A DNA stretch of 5,284 nucleotides from an uncultured Novosphingobium sp. (lineage in GTDB: Bacteria; Pseudomonadota; Alphaproteobacteria; Sphingomonadales; Sphingomonadaceae): NCBI GenBank assembly GCA_937860195.1, contig CALMBN010000209.1, positions 1 to 5,284 on the forward strand, in the 5' to 3' direction. The position numbers were made by a program, and so were the translations under genes. How positions within the stretch are numbered: the first letter of the stretch is position 1; each line of letters starts with the position of its first letter. A model generated the notes under the pieces. That model was given only the letters and a program-made list of their open reading frames with translations. It was not told the DNA's origin and ran no database searches. Shown here piece by piece: positions 1 through 5,130 of this stretch.

Positions 1-1
1 G

Positions 2-271
2 ACAGGCTCGCCCAATAAGTTTTTTGATGGATTGGCAGCCGGCAAATTGATCATTGTCAATTTTGGAGGCTGGATAAGGCGCGAGATAGAAGAAGCACAT
101 TGTGGAATTTATGTTGACCCGATGAGCCCAACGGATTTTGTAAAGAAGATTGCTGAGTTTACTTCAGATTCAAAAAAGTTAAGGAATTACCAAGAATCCT
201 GCAGGCAGTTGGGGGAAAGGACGTATTCAAGAACGATTTTATCGAAGAAATTTCAAGAGATATTCTCTTGA
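2..271 (+). CDS. Glycosyltransferase family 4-like, C-terminal fragment
   Basis: Open from the window edge, in frame from position 2, to a TGA at 269-271, giving about 89 residues. The start lies outside the window; the TTG at 32 is an internal leucine codon, because the family pattern SPNKFFDGLAAGK begins upstream of it. This segment followed by NFGGW and CGIYVDP matches the C-terminal nucleotide-sugar-binding half of GT-B retaining glycosyltransferases of the WbuB/WcaI kind, which build O-antigen, capsule or exopolysaccharide at the cytoplasmic face of the membrane. The Glu in REIEEAHCG lies near where the family's sugar-nucleotide-contacting acidic residue is expected. The last ~35 residues form a charged helix, as is usual for the family. 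The donor and acceptor sugars cannot be told from this fragment. GC is about 42%, far below the DNA right of position ~910. It converges on the oxidoreductase gene with 6 bp between stops. Confidence 0.85.
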   Translation, partial: TGSPNKFFDGLAAGKLIIVNFGGWIRREIEEAHCGIYVDPMSPTDFVKKIAEFTSDSKKLRNYQESCRQLGERTYSRTILSKKFQEIFS

Positions 272-276
272 TCTTC
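253..276. terminator. Hairpin at the convergent glycosyltransferase/oxidoreductase ends
   Basis: An 8-bp perfect inverted repeat (253-260 with 264-271, 3-nt loop TAT) covers the glycosyltransferase stop codon. A further 5-bp pairing of 244-248 with 272-276 is possible across a 4-nt bulge. On the plus strand it is followed by a pyrimidine-rich stretch but no clean U-tract. Its place between two convergent stops suggests a bidirectional terminator; this is inference, and the stem is AT-rich and weak. Confidence 0.4.
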
Positions 277-277
277 T

Positions 278-905
278 TTACTCCAACGTTTTTTCCACAA
301 TCTTCCCTGTCTTTTTATTCTTCAGAATCACTTTCTTCGCACCATAGTGGGTTACTTCCTCTTTCACCAGATAATGATCGGCATCATACTCCGTCAGGTG
401 ACTATCTTTCGTCACTCCGCTTTTCCCTCGCCAGATGTCCAGCAGTACAGGCTCCCATAGTTTAGTCTTGGCTGATTTGTAAGCCGCATCGAGAATGGAA
501 TTGACTACGTAGCCATCATAAAATGTTTCTTTAGGAGCAATTCCTTTTTCCATGGCATTGAACATGTCCATAAACATATGGTTATAACCGAGCTCATTCA
601 ATTCATCACCAACAGGAAACAACCAGCCTGAATTGCTCTCTGCCTTTTCAGCCACATAGTCGGCACCTTTGCCGGTGGTAAACATCTCAAAGCCCGTGCG
701 CAAAAAACTATTCGTCCAGATGGTGCCTTCGGTGCCCATCACTTCATCCCGCAGATCAAGTCCTCCTCTGAATGTCCAGCTTACTTCAAACTGCCCGATC
801 GCACCGTTTTCATACTTTACCAAGCCGATCGCATGATCTTCTGCATCAATGGGTTTCACTTGCGTGTCGGCCCAACACATCACTTCCATGGGTTTGATGT
901 CTTTG
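278..905 (-). CDS. Gfo/Idh/MocA-family oxidoreductase, C-terminal part, cut at the junction
   Basis: About 208 residues from roughly position 904 down to a TAA at 280-278. The pattern MEVMCWADT, the segment with [23 protein letters not shown], then [18 protein letters not shown] and LRTGFEMFT, matches the C-terminal alpha/beta substrate domain of NAD(P)-dependent sugar dehydrogenases of the Gfo/Idh/MocA family, common in Bacteroidetes. These cytoplasmic enzymes oxidise or reduce sugars, inositols or derived sugar acids; the substrate here is unknown. The N-terminal Rossmann domain and the catalytic EKP-type lysine motif are absent. The frame stays open to 1075, but residues upstream of KDIKP match nothing in the family and lie antisense to the serine hydrolase, so homology ends at the junction. 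Codon use and GC match the glycosyltransferase, not the genes to the right. Read as a truncated gene from a different genome. Confidence 0.8.
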
Positions 906-912
906 CACCTGG
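900..912. other. Probable chimeric junction between two genomes
   Basis: Recognisable oxidoreductase sequence (minus strand) ends with KDIKP at about 890-904. Recognisable serine hydrolase sequence (plus strand) begins with LAYEPG at 909-926. Both genes lack their N-terminal parts at the same point and would meet head to head. GC rises from roughly 42-45% to about 62% here. No inverted repeats, target duplication, integrase or transposase are visible. A sequencing or assembly chimera is the likeliest explanation; a true recombination cannot be excluded from sequence alone. Confidence 0.8.
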
Positions 913-1595
913 CGTACGAGCCCGGCAGCCAGACCAAGTACAGCGACCTCGGCGTGATCCTTCTCGGCGAGATCTTGCAGCGGGTGTCGGGGCGCTCGCT
1001 CGAGGAGTTCGCGAAGGAACGCATCTTCGCGCCGCTGGGGATGGACGATACCGGGTTTTGTGTGCCGGCCGACAAGACTGATCGACTGACCGATTGCTAT
1101 ACCTTTGTGCCGGGCAAGGGCCGGGTGATGTATGATCGCGGTGCTGAAAGCGCGTGGAGCCGGATGCCGAAGCAGGTTTCCGGCGGCGGCGGCCTTGTCT
1201 CCACTGCGCTTGACTATCACCGGTTCTGTTCGATGCTGGTGCATGGCGGCGAACTCGATGGGGTGCGGATTGTCAGCCGCAAGACGCTCGAACTGATGAC
1301 CCTTAACCACCTGCCCGGCAATTCCGATCTTTCCACGATGTCGCGATCCCTGTTCAGCGAGGCAGCGAATGCCGGAACCGGATTCGGGCTGGGCTTTGCA
1401 GTCAACAAGGATGTCGCCAGAACGATGATCCCGGGGTCTGCCGGTGAGTTCTACTGGGGCGGGATGTTCTCGACCGCGTTTTTCGTCGATCCGGTTGAGA
1501 AGGTCCACATGGTCTTCATGACCCAGCTTTCACCCAGCTCGGTCTATCCAATCCGCCGCGAGCTCAAGACCTTGATCTATTCGGCGCTGGTCTGA
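906..1595 (+). CDS. Beta-lactamase-fold serine hydrolase (class C / family VIII esterase-like), N-terminus missing
   Basis: About 229 residues remain, ending with a TGA at 1593-1595. Seen: [12 protein letters not shown], with the Tyr of the Y-x-N/S/D motif at 939-941; VSGRSLEEF and PLGMDDTGF; then [15 protein letters not shown], the conserved loop before the C-terminal helix; and a YWGGMFST segment near 1452-1475. These are the order and spacing of the class C beta-lactamase/penicillin-binding-protein-like family, including family VIII carboxylesterases. A WGG segment replaces the KTG box, as is common in the esterase-type members, so ester hydrolysis is more likely than beta-lactam resistance. 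The N-terminal third with the SxxK nucleophile motif is missing, lost at the junction near 905. An ATG at 849 is in frame, but its first ~20 residues lie antisense to the oxidoreductase and are not part of this protein. The stop overlaps the thioesterase start, suggesting one operon. Confidence 0.8.
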   Translation, partial: HLAYEPGSQTKYSDLGVILLGEILQRVSGRSLEEFAKERIFAPLGMDDTGFCVPADKTDRLTDCYTFVPGKGRVMYDRGAESAWSRMPKQVSGGGGLVSTALDYHRFCSMLVHGGELDGVRIVSRKTLELMTLNHLPGNSDLSTMSRSLFSEAANAGTGFGLGFAVNKDVARTMIPGSAGEFYWGGMFSTAFFVDPVEKVHMVFMTQLSPSSVYPIRRELKTLIYSALV

Positions 1596-2014
1596 TGACG
1601 GTCAATTCGCTCTATGACGAAATGGGACTGACCAGAATTGTCGAATTGAGCCCAGAGCATGGCGCGGTGCTCGAATACCTGGCCCGGCCCGAGCAGTGCC
1701 ATTCCGGCGGCGTGGTGCAGGGCGGCTTCATCACCGGCTGGATCGATGCAGCGATGGCTCATGCGGCGCTTGCCGTTGCAGGTGAAGGGGTGACCCCGAT
1801 GACGCTCGAACTGAAGGTCAGCTTCTTCGCTCCGACGCGGCCCGGGCCGGTCTTCGCGACCGCCTGGGCGGTCAAGCATGGGCGCCGGACTGCGTTTTAT
1901 GAGGGGACGCTCAAGGACGCGAACGGCAACCTGCTCGCCAAGGCCAGTAGCACGCTGATGCTCGCTGACCGGGCCAAGGTTGAGGCCGCAGCAAAGGCCG
2001 CGACCGCAAGCTGA
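1595..2014 (+). CDS. PaaI-type hotdog-fold thioesterase
   Basis: This 139-residue protein has the usual length of a single hotdog domain of the PaaI / acyl-CoA thioesterase 13-like group, cytoplasmic enzymes that hydrolyse acyl- or aryl-CoA thioesters. The signature stretch is residues 36-51, HSGGVVQGGF...D51, aligning with the family's N-x-x-G-x-x-H-G-G...D pattern. Here His36 replaces the Asn and Gln42 replaces the His, while Gly43-Gly44 and Asp51 on the central helix are kept. MTLELKVSFFAP (about residues 68-79) and GRRTAFYEGTL (about 95-105) are the expected later beta strands. The start ATG (1595-1597) shares its A with the upstream TGA, and there is no good Shine-Dalgarno sequence, so translation is probably coupled to the serine hydrolase. 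The Ala/Lys-rich tail is unremarkable. The acyl substrate is unknown; linkage to an esterase-like gene suggests a shared degradation or detoxification task, which is inference. Confidence 0.85.
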   Translation: MTVNSLYDEMGLTRIVELSPEHGAVLEYLARPEQCHSGGVVQGGFITGWIDAAMAHAALAVAGEGVTPMTLELKVSFFAPTRPGPVFATAWAVKHGRRTAFYEGTLKDANGNLLAKASSTLMLADRAKVEAAAKAATAS

Positions 2015-2027
2015 GCGCAGCTTGTGG
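2004..2027. terminator. Hairpin between convergent thioesterase and small secreted protein genes
   Basis: A 7-bp perfect stem (2007-2013 with 2018-2024, 4-nt loop AGCG) extends to 10 bp through one G-T wobble and two G-C pairs (2004-2006 with 2025-2027). It overlaps the thioesterase TGA and stops one base short of the opposing stop codon, at 2031-2029. No U-tract follows on either strand. Position and stem strength fit a bidirectional transcription end, but a Rho-independent mechanism is not clearly supported. Confidence 0.45.
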
Positions 2028-2028
2028 C

Positions 2029-2406
2029 TTAACGGGAGCCGTCTGCAAGTCGGGTCTGACCGCGATTTTTCATCTTGTCGGCTTTGGCCAGTTCAGCGCG
2101 GTTGACAGCGAGCTTCTTCCTGGCGGCCGCGAGATTGGTTTTCGCAATCGTGTTGGCTTCCTTTGCACAGTCGATCGATTCGCGATCTGCCGGTTTGGCG
2201 GACTTGGCTTCATCCAGCGCCTGTTCCGATGAGATCACTTCATATTCAAGCTTGCGGACCTGGGCTTCATCCGCCGCAATGGTCTGGTCGAGATCCTTTG
2301 CGGCGTTCAGCGGCTGCGCGGTCAGCATCGGCTGGGCGAGCAGCGGTGCAGAGACCGAAAATGCCAAGCCGGTCAGACACAATTTGAGCGGGTTGCGTGC
2401 TATCAT
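2029..2406 (-). CDS. Small secreted coiled-coil protein, function unknown
   Basis: A 125-residue protein from an ATG at 2406-2404, preceded by a weak purine-rich AAGAGAA about 7 nt upstream. Residues 1-24 look like a Sec signal peptide: Arg4 and Lys8, a hydrophobic core CLTGLAFSVSAPLL, and likely cleavage after Ala24 (LLA-Q). Residues about 35-117 are almost wholly helical in character, rich in Ala, Glu, Lys and Asp with heptad-like spacing (TIAADEAQVRKLEYEVISSE, and later LAAARKKLAVNRAELAKADK), so a periplasmic coiled coil is likely. One Cys lies near residue 81 in the helical region. I do not recognise a family. Similar shapes occur in YbgF/TolA-region and envelope-stress proteins, but nothing specific ties it to them. 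It converges on the thioesterase and diverges from the epoxide hydrolase. The signal peptide, high-GC codon use and end-to-end packing support a real gene; the plus-strand open frame over it is a shadow. Confidence 0.65.
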   Translation of the reverse strand: MIARNPLKLCLTGLAFSVSAPLLAQPMLTAQPLNAAKDLDQTIAADEAQVRKLEYEVISSEQALDEAKSAKPADRESIDCAKEANTIAKTNLAAARKKLAVNRAELAKADKMKNRGQTRLADGSR

Positions 2407-2573
2407 TGGCTAGTTCTCTTCTCGTTGGCTGGGTCGGGGTGCGACCGGATTGCGATTTGTTTTCATCACAAAACTGTTGATCGGGGCAGTGCCACGCCAC
2501 GTATCAAGAAGACCTTTGCAAGTAGGCTTACTTTTGTCTTTACGTATGCTGCCGACTGCCTAGGTTCGGTTGC
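2407..2573. promoter_or_regulatory. Divergent intergenic region with presumed promoters
   Basis: These 167 bp separate the start of the small secreted protein (-) from the epoxide hydrolase start (+), so promoters for both should lie here. The region is more AT-rich than its flanks between about 2450 and 2550. I can pick out TTG-type and TA-rich hexamers, such as TTGCAA at about 2516 and TACGTA at about 2541, but no pair with convincing sequence and spacing. No operator repeat of note is seen beyond a short GTTTT/AAAAC inverted repeat near 2458-2473. Confidence 0.4.
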
Positions 2574-3698
2574 ATGACCACCATCAGCCCGTTCACGCTT
2601 GCCATTCCGCAGGCCCAGCTTGATGATCTGAACACTCGGCTCGACCTGACCCGCTGGCCGGAAAAGGAGTGCGTTGCCGATTGGTCGCAGGGCACTCCGC
2701 TTGGTGTCCTGCAGGAGCTCGTCAGCTATTGGCGCATGAGCTACGACTGGCGGCGGTGTGAGGCCAAGCTCAACGCGCTGGGTCAGTTCAAGACCGAGAT
2801 CATGGGGCTGGACGTCCATTTCCTGCATGTCCGCTCACCCCGCGCCGACGCCCTGCCGCTGATCATCACCCACGGCTGGCCGGGATCGGTGATCGAATTC
2901 ATGGGGGTAATCGAGGCGCTGGCCAATCCGCCAGAGGGCGAACTGGCATTCCACGTCGTCGCGCCGTCGCTGCCGGGGTTCGGCTTTTCAGGAAAGCCGA
3001 CCGAAACCGGCTGGGGTGTGCCGAAGATCGCGTTTGCCTGGACTGAACTTATGTCGCGGCTGGGCTATACCAAATGGGTCGCACAGGGCGGTGACTGGGG
3101 TTCGGCGGTCACCACTGCGATCGGGGTCATCAAGCCCGAGGGGTGCCTCGGCATCCACCTCAACATGCCGATCGGACGGCCAGAACCGGAAGACCTGGCA
3201 AACCCTAGCCCAGCCGAGCAAAGGGCGCTCGCCGCGCTGAAGCACTATCAGGACTGGGATGCAGGCTATTCCAAGCAGCAGAGCACCCGCCCGCAAAGTG
3301 TGGGCTATGGGCTGGTCGATAGCCCGGTCGGGTTGGCGGGCTGGATTCTCGAAAAGATGTGGGCGTGGACCGACAATTCCGGATCGCCCTATGATGCGCT
3401 CAGCAAGGATCAGATCCTCGACAACCTGATGCTCTACTGGCTGCCCGGCACCGGCGCTTCATCAGCGCGGCTCTATTGGGAAAGCTTCGGGGCCTTCGCG
3501 CCGGTAGAAATCACTTTGCCGGTCGCGGTCAGCGCCTATCCCAAGGAAATCCTTCCGACCCCGCGCAAATGGGCCGAGCGCAGTTTCAAGAACCTGGTTC
3601 ACTGGGGTGAGATGGAGAAAGGCGGGCATTTTGCCGCCTGGGAACGACCGGCGGAATTCGTCTCCGAACTCCGCACGGCCTTCGCCCTGATGCGCTAA
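2574..3698 (+). CDS. Epoxide hydrolase, microsomal-type (EHN domain plus alpha/beta hydrolase)
   Basis: A complete 374-residue enzyme of the size usual for bacterial EHN-type epoxide hydrolases, which open epoxides to vicinal diols through a covalent ester intermediate. The N-terminal EHN domain (about residues 4-110) starts with ISPFTLAIP and has LTRWP at 25-29. The oxyanion-hole motif HGWPGS is at 100-105 and the SLPGFGFS strand at 132-139. The nucleophile elbow GGDWGS puts the catalytic Asp at 174. The lid tyrosines expected to protonate the epoxide are Tyr232 (in GYSKQQSTRPQ) and Tyr301 (in SSARLYWE). The charge-relay acid is probably Glu325 (YPKEIL) and the base His352 (GGHFAAWE). Their 27-residue spacing equals that of Glu404 and His431 in human microsomal enzyme as I recall it. 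No signal peptide or membrane anchor is seen, so it is probably cytoplasmic. The ATG fits the family start, although the Shine-Dalgarno sequence is weak. The stop lies 1 bp from the opposing yceI stop. Substrate unknown. Confidence 0.93.
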   Translation: MTTISPFTLAIPQAQLDDLNTRLDLTRWPEKECVADWSQGTPLGVLQELVSYWRMSYDWRRCEAKLNALGQFKTEIMGLDVHFLHVRSPRADALPLIITHGWPGSVIEFMGVIEALANPPEGELAFHVVAPSLPGFGFSGKPTETGWGVPKIAFAWTELMSRLGYTKWVAQGGDWGSAVTTAIGVIKPEGCLGIHLNMPIGRPEPEDLANPSPAEQRALAALKHYQDWDAGYSKQQSTRPQSVGYGLVDSPVGLAGWILEKMWAWTDNSGSPYDALSKDQILDNLMLYWLPGTGASSARLYWESFGAFAPVEITLPVAVSAYPKEILPTPRKWAERSFKNLVHWGEMEKGGHFAAWERPAEFVSELRTAFALMR

Positions 3699-3699
3699 G

Positions 3700-4347
3700 C
3701 TACTTTTGGAAACCGGCGTATATTTTCAGGCTGACTTCATCGGAGATCATCGGGATGCCATATCCGATCCCGAACTCGCTGCGTTTGATCGCGCCTTTGG
3801 CCGAAAAGCCCACGTTTTCCTTGCCACCCATCATCGCCGGAGCTTTGCCTGCACCATAAAAGGCGGCATCCAGAGTCACCGGCTTGGTCACGCCATTCAG
3901 CGTCAGATCTCCCGTGATCCTGGCCTTGTCGTTTCCGAGCAATTCAACTTTGGTCGAGACAAAGCGGGCATCGGCCGGAGCCGCGCCAAAGAAATCAGCC
4001 TTGCCATCCGCTCCAGCGGGTTTGAGCATATGTGCAGTGAGCCCCGCGCTGGCAGTGGTGACTTTGCTGACCGGGATCGTGACTTCAACCTTGGCCGCAG
4101 CAGGGTTGGCCGGGTCGAGCGTCAGGGTCCCCGTAACACTTCCGAAAATGCCGCTATAGGGGCTGAAGCCAAGGTGATCGACGGTCCAGACCACCATGGT
4201 ATGGCCAGCGTCGGCAGTGTAGGTGCCCGCTGTGACCAGCGTGCCATCCCTGCTTCCTGGCGCTTTCATTGCCGGCTGGGCGATGAGCGGCAAAGTTGCA
4301 GCCAGAGCGGCGGCGCCACCGAGTGCAATGAGCAGGTGCTTGTTCAT
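3700..4347 (-). CDS. YceI-family secreted protein, downstream copy
   Basis: A 215-residue protein with a Sec signal peptide (Lys3, hydrophobic 5-22, likely cleavage after Ala23 in LIAQP), so periplasmic. The YceI lipocalin-like beta-barrel runs from about residue 40 to the end. GTYTADAGHTMVVWTVDHLGF (split around 41-61) carries the conserved Tyr43, Asp46 and His49. Then come GIFGSVTGTLTLDP, a KADFFG-type segment, DLTLNGVTKPVTLD, and the C-terminal SEFGIGYGIPMISDEVSL. Family members bind polyisoprenoid or other amphiphilic ligands in the barrel (known for the Thermus homologue); the role in most bacteria is unsettled, with links to quinone or lipid handling and stress. A good AGGAGA ribosome site lies 5 nt from the ATG. 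It is the second of two tandem paralogues, 67 bp after the first, and converges on the epoxide hydrolase with 1 bp between stops. The 231-codon open frame on the opposite strand is a shadow. Confidence 0.92.
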   Translation of the reverse strand: MNKHLLIALGGAAALAATLPLIAQPAMKAPGSRDGTLVTAGTYTADAGHTMVVWTVDHLGFSPYSGIFGSVTGTLTLDPANPAAAKVEVTIPVSKVTTASAGLTAHMLKPAGADGKADFFGAAPADARFVSTKVELLGNDKARITGDLTLNGVTKPVTLDAAFYGAGKAPAMMGGKENVGFSAKGAIKRSEFGIGYGIPMISDEVSLKIYAGFQK

Positions 4348-4352
4348 GGGGT

Positions 4353-4358
4353 TCTCCT
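4353..4358 (-). promoter_or_regulatory. Ribosome binding site of the downstream yceI-like gene
   Basis: AGGAGA on the minus strand lies 5 nt before the ATG at 4347-4345. It fixes the start of the 215-residue protein and shows independent translation initiation, although the gene is probably co-transcribed with the upstream paralogue. Confidence 0.75.
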
Positions 4359-4414
4359 TGAGTGTTGGGGGGAGCGGGTGTTACGCTCAAGATTGTGCTG
4401 AAGCAGGCTCCAAG

Positions 4415-5065
4415 TCAATTCGGTTTGCTGGTCGGGACCAGTTCAAACGCGACTGAAATCGATAGGTCGACGGCGCTGCCAACGAGAGGAAGATCGGCAT
4501 CCAGCCCCCATTGGGTCCGGTCGATCGTGGCAGTACCGTGAAAGCCAATGGTCTGCTTTCCGCTGAAGCGGTTTTTCCCTGTCCCGGAAAATGTCGCGAG
4601 AAGAGTCACAGGGGCTGTTTTTCCGTTTAGCGTCAACTTGCCTTCAATGATCGCACTCCGCCCATCGGTTCCGGGTTTGACGGCGGTCGAAGTGAACATA
4701 GCGTCGGGTGGTTGCGGACCGAAATAGTCCGGTCGGCCGCGGGCTCCATTGGGCCGGAGCAAGGCTGCCGTCAGCACTTCGTTGGCAGTGACAACCTTGC
4801 GCACCGGAATGCGCATGGCCACTCTCGCTTCCGATAACTTCGCCGGATCGAGCACCAGCGTTCCGGTGATCGAACCGAACAGTCCGAAGGTATCGTTGAA
4901 TCCCATATGGCTGACCCGCCAACCGACTACGGTATGCGTGCGATCAGCCTGATAGGTTCCCGCTATTATTCCGATCGGATCAGCTGGGGCAGGAGGGGGT
5001 GTGGCAGGGAGGACGGACGCACCTGCCAGCATGGCAGCAGCGGCAATCAGGGGGCGCAAAAACAT
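4415..5065 (-). CDS. YceI-family secreted protein, upstream copy
   Basis: A 216-residue protein. I choose the ATG at 5065-5063 over the TTG just before it (5068-5066), because AAGGAG sits 6 nt from the ATG but only 3 nt from the TTG. The signal peptide has Arg4 and a hydrophobic core at about 6-19, with cleavage probably after Ala21 or near Ala28. It is followed by a Pro/Ala-rich linker (PATPPPAPADP). The YceI barrel begins at GTYQADRTHTVVGW (36-49, with Tyr38, Asp41 and His44). Then come GLFGSITGTLVLDP, IPVRKVVTA, RPDYFGPQPPDAMF, KLTLNGKTAPVTL and the C-terminal QWGLDADLPLVGSAVDLSI. It aligns almost gap-free with the downstream copy (by eye, around 40-45% identical in the core), so the pair arose by an old duplication. 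It lies 65 nt downstream of ilvC on the same strand, with a hairpin between that includes its ribosome site. Periplasmic ligand-binding role inferred from the family. Confidence 0.92.
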   Translation of the reverse strand: MFLRPLIAAAAMLAGASVLPATPPPAPADPIGIIAGTYQADRTHTVVGWRVSHMGFNDTFGLFGSITGTLVLDPAKLSEARVAMRIPVRKVVTANEVLTAALLRPNGARGRPDYFGPQPPDAMFTSTAVKPGTDGRSAIIEGKLTLNGKTAPVTLLATFSGTGKNRFSGKQTIGFHGTATIDRTQWGLDADLPLVGSAVDLSISVAFELVPTSKPN

Positions 5066-5066
5066 C

Positions 5067-5096
5067 AAGGGCTCCTTCGCGGCGGAAGGAGCCCTT
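5067..5096 (-). terminator. Perfect 12-bp hairpin after ilvC that contains the yceI Shine-Dalgarno sequence
   Basis: Arms 5067-5078 and 5085-5096 are perfect 12-nt reverse complements around a 6-nt loop. On the minus strand the structure begins 34 nt after the ilvC stop. It is followed by GATG and then TTTTT, so it resembles an intrinsic terminator whose U-tract lies inside the first yceI codons. The 3' arm contains AAGGAG (5077-5072), the ribosome site of the yceI-like gene. The same stem could therefore end ilvC transcripts, block yceI translation on read-through transcripts, or both. The structure is seen directly; its function is inferred. Confidence 0.65.
5072..5077 (-). promoter_or_regulatory. 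Ribosome binding site of the upstream yceI-like gene, inside a hairpin arm
   Basis: AAGGAG on the minus strand is 6 nt before the ATG at 5065-5063, and decides that start over the adjacent TTG. All six bases are paired in the 12-bp stem at 5067-5096. Confidence 0.75.
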
Positions 5097-5130
5097 ATAA
5101 TCCGTTCTGGTCAAGCGCCTTGCGGCAGGA

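Noticed and set aside
849..905. Apparent N-terminal extension of the serine hydrolase from an ATG at 849
   Set aside because: The first ~20 codons are antisense to conserved oxidoreductase sequence and carry no hydrolase motif; the frame is open across the junction by chance.
1..905. Horizontally acquired island in an alphaproteobacterium
   Set aside because: No integrase, transposase, tRNA or repeat borders are seen, and the abrupt double truncation favours an assembly chimera over transfer.
906..1075. Apparent N-terminal extension of the oxidoreductase up to 1075
   Set aside because: These residues do not resemble a Rossmann fold and lie antisense to conserved serine hydrolase motifs (YSDLG, PLGM).
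846..1508. A 220-codon minus-strand open frame opposite the serine hydrolase
   Set aside because: It crosses the junction, has low-complexity Arg/His/Pro composition and no motif; it is a shadow.
2075..2413. A 112-codon plus-strand open frame opposite the small secreted protein
   Set aside because: Its Ser/Ala-rich composition mirrors the Glu/Ala/Lys-rich helix on the other strand, and it has no ribosome site or motif. The minus-strand reading, with its signal peptide, is better.
3706..4401. A 231-codon open frame on the plus strand opposite the downstream yceI-like gene
   Set aside because: No recognisable domain, no ribosome site, and fully antisense to a well-supported YceI protein; long shadow frames are usual in GC-rich DNA.
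5066..5068. TTG as the start of the upstream yceI-like gene
   Set aside because: It is only 3 nt from AAGGAG; the next codon is an ATG at the normal 6-nt spacing.
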